Assembly: GCA_034509425.1 (NCBI GenBank)
Contig: JAVTVJ010000464.1
Coordinates: 1,488,001-1,552,000 of the forward strand
Length of the DNA: 64,000 nt
Reading direction: 5' to 3'
DNA from: Eopsaltria australis
Taxonomy: Eukaryota; Chordata; Aves; Passeriformes; Petroicidae
The notes under the pieces are model-generated. The model did not search any database. It saw only the letters and a list, made by a program, of their open reading frames with translations, and had not been told where the DNA came from. This document shows, one piece after another, positions 11,901-22,900 of the stretch; position 1 is the first letter of the stretch; the number at the start of each line of letters is the position of its first letter. A program made the translations under genes and the position numbers.

Positions 11901-11907
11901 CGCCGCA

Positions 11908-11933
11908 CGCACACGCACACACACACACACACG
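11908..11933. repeat. (CA)n microsatellite, interrupted
   Basis: A run of CA dinucleotides with single G interruptions, followed by more interrupted CACA to about 11970. It lies at the edge of the TMEM74B CpG island. Confidence 0.9.
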
Positions 11934-12442
11934 CGTACGGGGGGCACACACATGCATTCACACGCACACACCCCGGTGCACACCGGCACCTGCTGTGCAC
12001 GTACCCTCTGCAACAGGGACCCCTCTGTGCACCCCCCGACTGCGCCGGGACCCTCTGTGGGCACGCCGCGGGGCTGCGTGGGGAGGGGCTGTGGAGAGGA
12101 CAGAGCAGCACGGTGGGTTTTGCATGGGGTCTGCCTGGAGGACGCGCCCCCCCACAACCAGCCATCCCCTGTAGGATCCAAGGCAGAGCTGGGCTGGGGA
12201 CACTGGGGCTGCAGCATGAGCATCCCCAGCCCCAAAGACAGCAGGGAGAGGTCCCATATGGACGTTGCCCACTCTGACTCCCCACAAGGGTCCAGCCTGT
12301 CCCCAAATTCCAGGGGAAAGCGGGGGTTGACCTGGGTTTGGGCCAGGTATGATATGCCCCAGCATGGGACAGAGGAGCTCCTGGCCCCTGCGGTCCCACC
12401 ACCCACCACAGTCCCACTGCAGTCCCATGGCATAACGCCCTC

Positions 12443-12444
<2 letters not shown>

Positions 12445-12482
<38 letters not shown>
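12445..12482. repeat. (CA)19 microsatellite
   Basis: Nineteen uninterrupted CA units. Such pure runs are usually length-polymorphic. Confidence 0.97.
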
Positions 12483-12486
<4 letters not shown>

Positions 12487-13249
12487 ATTTATTCCATTTT
12501 TCCCAGAGCATTCATGTCAGCGCCTGCACTCTGCTTCTCCCTGACCTGGCACCAGACCCAGGCCCGTGCCCCAGCAGCGACCTGCTGGCAGCCACATGCT
12601 TTCTCTCATTTGTTAATATGACGTGGTCTATTTCCACATTTGGAGCAGTGCCTAGAGATGTGGATGTAAATCCCAAGCAATAGCGGGTGGGCTGCTGACA
12701 GCTGCTGGGGAGGTTTGTCCATCACATTGCCATTCCCTTCAACACCTTCACATGCTCCCAGCATCTCTGTGCTGCAGGCGCTGGGTGAGCTCACAGTGCT
12801 GGGGCTGCAGGGATGCCCCTTGTGCCCTTCACCCTGTCCCCATCGTGTCCTGAACCCTGTCCCTCCAGGCAGTGCATTTCTCTGCAGCTACACTGAGCTC
12901 TGTGTTATCCATAGTGTCTGGGCACTGCCCTGCATGGAGATGTCAGATAGGAGTCTCCTGCCACCTGTGTCATGACAGGGCAGGGATTTTCTCTGAAGTC
13001 TCTGTCAGATACAGCTAAAATGGATAAAAAAGGGTCAGAGGGTTTTAGGGCGTGGCACACAAATAAAGAGGCGCATTTGTGTTGTCTCAGGGCTGGACAG
13101 GTGCAACCCGATCCAGGCTCAGCACCCATCCAGGCTCAGCAGCTATCCAGGCACAGTGTCTATCCATGATACTGACTGGAACCCTCTAGACCAACACATG
13201 GCACCTCCAGTCTCTGAGCTGCAGCAGGGGCATAGGGCTACCATGGCAG

Positions 13250-13316
13250 CTTGGAATGAGATGATCTGTAAGGTCTCTTCCAACCCAAACCATTCCGTGA
13301 CTCTATGACTCTATGA
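13250..13316 (+). repeat. Short CR1 3' terminus
   Basis: ttggaatgagatgatctgta, then tcttccaacccaaaccattc and a doubled ctctatga tail, is a CR1 3' end in + orientation. Only the last 65 bp or so remain. Confidence 0.85.
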
Positions 13317-15662
13317 AACGCAGAGGCTTCCCAGCACAGTGTCCCCAGAGATGCAGCCAGAAATGGGCCGAGAAAGAAGTGGAATTAAAAATAAATGTAA
13401 GTGCATCCTGACACGTTAACTACATTTAGAGAGGCTTTAGTGCCAACCCACTCCGCAGGAAGGCAGGAGATGCTTGGAGACAAGTAGGTCATGGGACACA
13501 GATTGTCCCAAATCAGCAGGAAAAGATGGATTTGGAGCAGGCGGGCATATCACTGTGAACAGACGGGCAGGAGCAGATCTGCTGCCTCACCATCGCCAGT
13601 TTCCCTGGGAAGACAGAACTGCCACCAGTTTGCTCCTGAGCAGAGCTGTGGTCAAGCCCTCTGTTCTGGAGCACCCAAGCCCTGCGGCTGCCAATGCACC
13701 CAGGGATGCCAAGGCTGGGAACCCAACCAGGATGGGGGTTTGTGGGGCAGAAGGGGAGCCATTCATGCTGTGGTTCCCACCTGCCCTCATACAGGGACAG
13801 GGCTGAGCCTGCTGTGGGGTCAGGGCTCCATGCTGCACCCTAATCCCACAGCCATGCTCAAGAGGCCACCTGTGATGGATGAGGTGGAGGGATGTGTCCT
13901 GCTGGCATCACTGCTTGTTCTGTGCTGTCCCAGGATCCCACTACCATTGCTGGATGGGAGCTGGAGGGGACCCCAGGCCTTTGAAAGGCCTCAGGATAGC
14001 CCACAAACCTTCCCCCAGCCTGGTCCTGAGTGGCTGAGCATGACGCTGGGGGCTGGCAAAGGCCACTCCATCCCCAAGGTGCTGGCACTAAGGGAAGGAG
14101 AGGAGAGACTGAGACAGCCAAGATTTATGCTGCCAGCGCAGGAGCAAAGAGAGGAGGGAGACAGCCAAGGTCAGAGGGAGCACTGCCAAAATTCACAATG
14201 AAACTGCAGGAGTCCTGGAGGGGAGAGACAGACGACTTGGAAAGAAAAGGAAAGAGGAGGGAGGGAAGGAGTCTGGGAGATGGAGCAGGGTGAGGGAGCC
14301 AGACGGGGAACCAGGGATGGGAACATGTCATTCCTCAGATGAAATGATTGAACATGGATGAGAGGGACAGCGAATGGGAGCCTCAGGCAGACAGAAGAGG
14401 ACAGCAGGAGCAGGAATGTGATGGAGCTAGACAGGCTGTGGACCTGGCTCTGTTCCCCAACACAGCCCTGCGCAGCACAGCCCAATTTTGGGGAGTGCAC
14501 AGCTGTCTGAAGCCCACTGGCAGAGCTGACCCCTATCCAGCCTCACCACCGAGGTGAAGTTTCATTCCTGCCTCCTTAGCATTCACAGCATCCCATGGCA
14601 GAGCGAGCGCCCGCAGCCAGCACGGCTCAAGGTGACTCGGAGGTCAGGGAAAAAGCAGCCGGGCAATTCAGGAGCTGGCTCTACATCACCGAGAGATCCA
14701 GCAGTTTGGGAGGACCAGAGGTGCCCAGCACATCACAGCCTCCCTGCCTGTCACTGGCAGTCCCTGTGTACCCCAGACACAGCATCCCAGTGCTCCCCAT
14801 GGATAGGGGGGGGGGGGCAGTTCTGATCCAGCAAACTGCTCCTAGGAGTTGTTGCCACTGGTAAAGCACGCAGGGCTGGACATCAGCCTTGGTGCTGGGG
14901 AGGGCTAGAGCTGCACAGTGGGCATCAGTGAGCATGGTCTCCCTCTCACAGGACATGGAGTGCCCAGACAGGTTTGGTGCCCTGGAAGAGCAGCAGATAC
15001 CTGCTCTGGGGCTCGTGGGAGGTTCTTCCAAGTCCCCGTTGGGGATACACCACTCCAAGGATGGTTTGTAGCAAAAATCCCTCTCGTCCCCAAAGGTCTG
15101 AGCCACAGCCCAAAGGCAGCTGGAGGGATGGAGCCCTGCTTGCCACTACGACCAGCTGCAGAGCTGCACTGGGAAGAGGCTCAGCACTTTCCTGGTGATA
15201 ATTAAGATCTCGTTATCTTCAGCTAACACCAGGGAGACAGGGAAAACCACAGGTGCCTTGTGATACGGCAACAGATGATGCGCTGGGCTGTGCCTGGGAG
15301 CAACGGGAGTCTTGCAGTGTTCTGCCTGAATATAAAGCATGGAAAGCACGAAGCAGAGGGTGACAAACTAAGTATGCCAACATACTGTCTTCTCTCAGGG
15401 GTGGCTGGAGCTGACACAGATGGGTGGCTGTGCACCTTTTGCCTTCTTCCTCTGCACAGGGGCCTGACCTGAGGCTCTGCTTTTTTGTTTGGGTTGTTTT
15501 ATTCGGTTGTTTTTTTTTTTTCCTTCTTCAAATTTGTTTCACCAGGGGAGTTTTAACAGACGTGTTTGGAACCACGCAGGAGCTGCTCACCTGCAGAGAA
15601 AGACATGGGGCGGTGTCTGCAAACGGGCTCTTAGAATGTCAAGGGCAAAAGGAACTGGGAAC

Positions 15663-15726
15663 AGAAGAGGAGGGGAAGAGAAGGAGAGGAGGGGAAGGGA
15701 GAGAGAAGAGGGAGGAGGAGAGATGG
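15663..15726. repeat. Purine-rich (GGA/GAA) tract
   Basis: Almost uninterrupted purines on the + strand, such as gaggaggggaagagaaggag. Low-complexity DNA with no family assignment. Confidence 0.8.
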
Positions 15727-15895
15727 ACAGGGAGAGCGAGATGGCTCTTCACTCTCATTACCCTAAAACGAGGGGTGCGGCACCGTGTTCCCGGGGATGT
15801 GTGGGCCCCAGGAAGAAGCAGGGAGGCATTTACAGCAGCAGGTCCCTGCCGGGGGCTCCGGGGAGCCGTGGCGAGTGGACACGGGCCGTGCAGGA

Positions 15896-16333
15896 GCCGT
15901 GGGAGCCCCTCGCAGCCGTGGGAGCCCCTCGCAGCCGTGGGAGCCCCTCGCAGCCGTGGGAGCCCCTCGCAGCCGTGGGAGCCCCTCGCAGCCGTGGGAG
16001 CCCCTCGCAGCCGTGGGAGCCCCTCGCAGCCGTGGGAGCCGTGGGAGCCCCTCGGAGCCCCTCGCAGCCGTGGGAGCCCCTCGCAGCCGTGGGAGCCCCT
16101 CGGAGCCGTAGGAGCCCCTCGCAGCTGTGGGAGCCCCTCGGAGCCCCTCGCAGCTGTGGGAGCCCCTCGGAGCCCCTCGCAGCTGTGGGAGCCCCTCGGA
16201 GCCCCTCGCAGCCGTGGGAGCCCCTCGCAGCCCCTCGCAGCCGTGGGAGCCCCTGGCCCCTCGCAGCCCCTCGGAGCCCCTCGCAGCCCCTCGGAGCTGT
16301 GGGAGCCCCTCGGAGCTGTGGGAGCCCGGCGCG
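15896..16333. repeat. 19-bp GC-rich minisatellite
   Basis: A head-to-tail array of gccgtgggagcccctcgca. The first seven or so copies are near-identical; later ones carry gctgtg for gccgtg and include short gcccctcggagcccctcgca variants. Because 19 is not a multiple of 3 and the unit lacks stops in most phases, it creates several long overlapping open frames on both strands with a 19-residue period. I regard these as artefacts. Confidence 0.97.
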
Positions 16334-16449
16334 GCGCCTTCCCGCCCTTGGCTGAGGCCTGAGGAGGGTCCGCCCGCCGAGCCCCTCAGCGAGCCCCGCC
16401 GAGCCGAGCTCCCCCCTCATCCCCAGTGCCTCTCAGCGCCGGCTGTGCC

Positions 16450-16910
16450 CATCCATCCCTCAGGATCCCGCTAAGTCCAGCACGCCCCTCCTGGCATTTC
16501 TCAGGCCCCGTGTCCTCTCGGATCCCACTAAATCCTGTCTCCTCCGCGTCTTGGTCACCCCATCCCCTCAGGTCCTGCTAAATCCTCAGGGCCTGGCTGC
16601 ATCCCCCTGTCCCCTCAGGCACCACTAAATCCCCCCTCACTCATCCCCTAAGGATTCCGCCAAATAACCTTCCTGCCCTCTGAGGGTCTTGCTAAATCCT
16701 TTCATTCCCTCAGTGTTCTCAGGGTTCCCCCATCCCCTCAGCACCCAGCTGGGTGATCCCAGCCCCTCTGGATCCCACTAAATCCTCACATCCCCTCAGT
16801 ATCTGCCTGGGTCCCCTGTCCCCTCAGATCCCAGTAAATCCTCTCACCCCCTTCAGTGTCTGGTTGTGTCCCCCCATCCCCTCAGATTCCACTAAATCCC
16901 TAATCCCACT
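16450..16910. repeat. Degenerate tandem repeat upstream of RAD21L1
   Basis: The motif gatcccactaaatcc recurs with changes near 16470, 16527, 16577, 16623, 16659, 16691, 16777, 16832 and 16891. It is usually preceded by a variant of ccatcccctca. Spacing ranges from about 32 to 86 bp, mostly 46-58. It ends about 90 bp before the RAD21L1 start codon. Confidence 0.85.
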
Positions 16911-16996
16911 TGGTGTCCCAGGACCCATCTCCTGTTGCAAGGGGAAAAGCTCAGGGAACTTTGTCAGGGCTGCCCTGAGACCCTTGGCCAGGCATC

Positions 16997-19900
16997 ATGT
17001 TCTACGTCCATTTGCTCATCAACAAGCGGGGCCCACTGGCCAAAATCTGGCTGGCTGCCCACTGGGAGAAGAAGCTCACCAAGGCACATATCTTTGAGTG
17101 CAATTTAGAGGCCACCGTACAAAAAATCCTCTCCCCAAAGGTAGGCTGTGGCACGAGGAGGGATCTCCTGTAGAGTCTTGGGGTGGAGGTGTTGGTCTCT
17201 CATAGAGAACTCTGTTACTTCTGTGTAATATTTTAATGGTTTTGCCAAAAATAGCAACTCCTGAACAACTTTTTTTTTTTTTAAATCCTCACAGTTTGCT
17301 ATAGCTCTGCGAACCTCTGGACACTTACTCCTGGGGGTGGTGCGGATTTACCACAGGAAAGCAAAGTACCTCTTGGCAGACTGCAGTGAAGCTCTGACCA
17401 AAATGAAGACAGCCTTTCGCCCAGGTGTACAGAAAATTCATCATTTTTCCATCTGTGTCCTTTAAAGCTCTCATTTTAAGAGTTAATTTTCATATATTTC
17501 TATTAAATTCACATTGCTGACCCCAAAGGAAACTGAACATACTAGTGCCTACTGCTGGTGTTTAGTCTGGTTTAATTCAGTGCCATTTCAGGTCTTTGAC
17601 TCTGTTAACAGAAGCAGTATCTTAAGTGGGCTTACAAGAAGATGCTTGAGTTCAGCCTCCATTGCTAGATAATTAATTTTAATTTCTGGTGACACCAACA
17701 ACACGTCTAACAGTGTCAGTGCCAGACCTGACAGTGTGTTTTGAGCTCTAGCCACGTAGACAGGGAGAAGGGAGCTGAGATGACTGGATCCTTTTCCAAC
17801 AGGCTCTGTGTTTGTCATACTTAGGCAATAAATGGGAGGCACTGTTGTCTAAAAAAAGCCTGTGAACACCAGTGTCTAATTGCCAGTTTTAATGTGCTTT
17901 GTGACCTGGTCTGTTTGCAGAATAGTGAATAATTGCTCTGCATTATTCTCAAGGATATGATCACAGAATTATAGAATCACGGAACCATTTAGGCTGGAAA
18001 AGCCCTCCAAAACCCAGTCCAACTGTTCACCCAGCACTGCCAAGGCCACCACTAAGCTATGTCCCAAAATACCACATGTCTTTTAAATCCCTCCAGGGAT
18101 GGTGACTCCCTGGAGCACTATCCTGGGCAACCTGTGCCAGGGCTTGACAACCCTTTCAGTGAAAAAAATTTCCTTAATGTCCAACTGAAATCCGCTGGGC
18201 ACAACTTGTGGCTGTTTTGGAGACAGATTCTACAGCAACTTGGAGAGCACCACACAGCTCAAGAACACACAACAGTCACCACTGCAGCAACAGAGACTTC
18301 AACTAGATAGAAGGGGGGAGAAAAATCTCAGAAGAAGTGGTAAAATACTGGAAGAGGCTGTTTGGGGATGCTGTGAAATATCCATCAGCAGAAACAGTCA
18401 AAAGTGGTGTGACTTTGAAATTAACCCTGTTCTGAGCAAAAGGTTGGGTTGGATGACCTTCAGAAATCCTTCCTCACCTGAATTTTTCCAGGATTCCCTG
18501 ATTCCCAAGTAATTGCAGTCTGAGTACATAATTATTTGATGCTGGAGAACAGTGTTAGGGAGACAGCAGAGGAAAGGAAAACACAGTGGCTCATTTGCAG
18601 TGCTGTGAAAGACTCTGAGCTAAATGTCAGCTGGGAGAACTTTCCAGGGACTTAAAGCAGCTGTTCACCAACACAAGTACTTACATATTTCAGGTCCTGT
18701 TGCAGCAGACTCTTTTGTATCTGTCTGTAAAAAATAGATCATCTTAAGGACATGGAAACTGAAATTTCACTTTTGGGTGCCTAAGCTTTACCTTTCTGTG
18801 ATTTAGAATGGCAGCAGCCCCTCCTGACAGGTTTATAGGCTTATTATACCTACTTGGGAGAGAACACCGCTTTTATTTTATTGATACTTATTTTGTTATG
18901 TTGTCTGTTTATTTCAGGGCTTCTTGACCTTCCAGAAGAGAACTTTGAGGCTGCTTATCAGTCCATTACGTTACCTGAAGAATTCCATGATTTTGAAGCA
19001 CCACTACCAGATGTAAAGTAAATGCTTCCCTAGTTTTTCTTCATTCTTTTAGTATTTTCAGAAGTAAAAGCTATACTTGCTGTTATCTGTTTGAGACTCA
19101 GATTGGGTTGCTTTGATTTAATAACTGAATTCTCCTAAATTCTGAGCTTTACAAGGTTACAGCCACAGGGGTTGTGCTTGGGTAGTTTTCCTCAGTCCTT
19201 TAATCAACAGACTGTCACAATGAAATAATGTCTTGAACTTAGACTTCAGGATTTTAAATTGTCTGAGTGAAGGATGCAAACAGCTTTCTGAACCTCAAGA
19301 GAAGAGATAAAAATTAGCATTAATCCTGAAAGATGTGGCCAGTAACCACAGAGTGTTGTACTGTTCCACTGGGTAACTTCATTTTGTTTCTGCTCCACTG
19401 CTCTCTGGGGCTGGGATGTTTTATCAGCAATAGTCAGCCTGGCTCCTGAGAAAAAGCCAGCATATTTCTTAGGCATTTTTGACACAAAGCAGCATTAATG
19501 TAGACAACTGATAAAAAGCAGGAGGCCAAGTCATGTTTCTGATGGCTCTGATGCCCCGAAGGTCCAGGACAAGAGATTTCCACTGAGGGTTGCTCTGTAC
19601 CTCCTCATAAATATGGTTTGATGGGATCAGTAAGGGTTTATTATTTTGTAAGTACAGCTGCAATATAATACACTTTATTCAAGTGCTTCAGTGTGCTGAC
19701 TCTGTAAATGTGCCTTTTCTGCCTTCCCAAAGAGTTGTGTCATTTGGCTTAAAAGATGTTTCACTCATTAGTTGCCTTCTGACAAGGGTCTGGTAGATAC
19801 CAGGGCTTGGATGGGAACAAAATCACATAAGCCCAAGTTTACTGGCAAAAGAGAGTGGAGAAATATGGAGGCTTGTGATAAAATGCCAAGATTGAAGGCT

Positions 19901-22900
19901 GTATAGAAACAAGTTTTCACATTCCAGCTGAATGCTCAATGGGTTTCAGTTCACCCTATATTTTTACAATATTTTTTTCATCAGGGCCATTGATGTTGCT
20001 GAACATTTTACCTTGAATCAGAGCAGAGCTGAAGAAATCACACTTACAGAGGATTTTGAAAGCAGTATACTTCTCTGTGATAGAAACTTTGGTGAGAGAA
20101 GTTGAGAAATTGGAAATATTTCATAAGGCGAAATGTGTTTTATGTGAAACTTTTATGTGAGCCCTTTCCACGTGTGAAAAAGCTGTGATTAATAGTGCAT
20201 TTGTTTCATGCTTTTGCTGATTGGCCTATCATGCTTTTTTCTTTTAAAATTTTTTGTAAGCAATATAATCTGATATCAGAGACTGAGAACCAAACCAAAC
20301 ATTTCCTGCTTTTACTAAATCAGATAACACTGTTTATTGTTTATTCCATTTGAGGTATGGGATGTCTTGCAATCTTTTAAAAATTACTTGAAAAATCAGG
20401 AAATGAATAAATCTGGGTTTCCAAAACTCACACAGATGGGGCATCAGGAATTGTGTGTTCCCTCAGATGAAGAAGCAGATGCACTGAGGAGACAGAGCTT
20501 CTTTGAGGGCAGTGTCCTGACGAGCAGTAACAGCCTGGTGGCCAATCCCAACTCAGCCAGCACCAGTGGAGACAAATCTGTGCTGCATGAAGATGTTTAC
20601 TGCTTCCAGAATGACCTTTTTGGGGATGAGGAGGATGCTGCAGATATGATTGGTAGGGTTTGCCACAGGCAAGCAGGATCAGTTCCTTACCAAATATATT
20701 TATTCCTACAGGAAAACAACCAAGACAGCACCAAAGCGATTGTTTTTAAACATAAATTCTATGTTGTTTGTTGTTTTCATACATAGTTTTTTTCCTACTT
20801 GTCACTAAATCTGTGATCACTTAGACACTGCCAAGTCAATTTAGTTTAAAGGCTGTATTTAATTATTTTGTAATTAAAGGCATTAAAATTACGCTTAATG
20901 TTTAACAATTTAATTTCTATTTTCGAAGGTGAAATAGTGCAGCATTTTTATCCTTACTATTGTAATAACAAAGGCAGCAAAGTAGCTTCTACATCGTTAT
21001 GGCCTAGAGTATTTATGTAAACCTTACAGATTTATACCTTTTAACACTCTCAAGGCCATAATTTTAAAAAAAAAAAGGTGGAAATCTCAAACTTGGGACT
21101 AATCCCCTCCTTTGTGTGCTGTTGCAGCCAGCCGTACCACTGACGGCCATCTGCAGAAGCTGAGCTTGCTTTCTTTGCAGAGTATTAACCTTGACTAACA
21201 TTAGGCTCTATCAGGCTATTTCATGACTACCAAGGCTTAGAATGATTAAAACGATGTGTTTTGTATTTAAGAAATCCTGTTGAGGGACGAGGAAAATGTC
21301 CTAGATAAAGACATTCTTGATGTGGAGGAAGCACATCCTTTGTCACAAGATCTGCCAGAGAACAGCAGAGCCAGTGAGTTTGCAGTGTCTGCTCCATCTC
21401 ACATAAACCCTCTGTTCCTGTGTTAATGCCTAATGTCACTCACATTCAGCTTTTCGTAGGATCCTGTGCCTTTTTCCTTTCTTCATTTATTTTGCTTTTT
21501 TTTTTTTTTTTTTCTTTTACTAAACTGCTTCATCCACCATTTTAGGATAATTTTATTTGATTTAGGGATTCCAAATTTGTAACCTGACATTTCTTAGAAA
21601 CACCTTTATGTGACATCCTGTTGGATATGCTGTTGGTCCACCCTGCTGCTCACAGCGTGATGTCTCTTTTGAGGGGGAAAGAAACCTAAATAAGGCTGTC
21701 CTGTAACTGTGAACTTTCCCAGTCAGAGCTTAAAAGGTCTTTTCCAACTGAAACAATTCTGTGCTTCTATTTCTGGTTTCATATTTCTGCAACAAATGAC
21801 AGTTAAGTAGCTCCTAAAGGTGTTGTTAATCTTCTTTTGGTTTGATGTTGATGAAAGAAATTACGCTTTGATAACTGTTTCTGAGAAATTTTTGCTATCT
21901 TAAATCCTTATTCCCCCATCACAGTGCTAGTTTAAAACAGAGAATTCTGGAACAGCTTTAAAGGGATAGAGTGGCTCTTGCCTCTCCTTGTGCTGTTGCT
22001 GGTGCTACCTGTTCCTTTTCTGTTGACAGAAATGTCCACACACTTGCCTGAAACTGGAAACAGATAGGGATTGAAACTAAACACCTTTCCCTATGAACAC
22101 TTTCTGTTGGGTATTTTTTTTCTCCAGATCACTTCTTCTGTCTCTACTACGGCCTGGTCATTGTGGGATTAGTGAAGGGAAGTGTGCAGGGCAGGGCATG
22201 GGCAGGAACTGGTGAACATAAGTGAGATTATAAACAAAACCGCAGTTTCCTATTCCTCACTATTTTTATCTGGTACCATTCTCTGTCGTGTGATTGAGAA
22301 ATCAGTCCATATTGTAATTTTTTTTGTCAGTTTGGGTTATTTGCTGGGTTTTCTTGCAGTTGAGTCCAACTGTGCAGACACCACCGTTAAGGATGTAAAT
22401 CACACAATGGGTGAGACAACCCTTTTATTCGAAGAAGACGGATTTGTGCTTGAGCCAGTTGAAGATACAGGTCAGAAGTTGATCAGTTTCTTGTAAATAT
22501 TTGCATTAACTAGGTTTGGTTTTCTTCTTACTAGTGAAAATACTTGCAAAATAGATTATTCCCACCTTAGATTTCATCTGCTCCTGCTGTCAGAGTTCCC
22601 TTTTACGGTAAATATTATACAAACCCAGTGTCACATTTGTTATCTCAGCTGCCCAAATCTCTGCTCGTAGTTTCTTCCATGTACCAAGTCAAATTTTGTA
22701 GCTCTTCAGCTCTGGTAGCGTTGCAAGCCTGGCCTCAGGGGTGGTACTGAAGATTCACCTGAAAAACTTTAATTGCCAGTGACACATCAGTGATTTTTTA
22801 TGTTTAAACGAACAATCTTAAAACTTTCAAGCCTTTGGAAAACGTTGATTTGTGAACTTTTAACAAGATCCAAGGTGAAAAGGATTAAATTTCCTCTGTA

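Larger units (their letters stand above)
12484..15895. other. Intergenic, TMEM74B to RAD21L1
   Basis: No gene recognised. It contains a short CR1 terminus (13250-13316), purine-rich tracts (about 14215-14290 and 15663-15726) and a G10 homopolymer near 14808. A mammalian neighbour, C20orf202, would be expected about here, but I found nothing resembling it. Confidence 0.6.

Noticed and set aside
11613..12683. 356-codon + strand frame ending in His-Thr repeats
   Set aside because: CpG-island and (CA)n DNA; the His-Thr and Cys-Val runs are the microsatellite translated.
15424..16362. Open frames of 196-312 codons on both strands with repeated Pro/Ser/Glu units
   Set aside because: They follow a 19-bp tandem repeat; several frames are open at once and all show the same 19-residue period. 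There is no independent coding sign.
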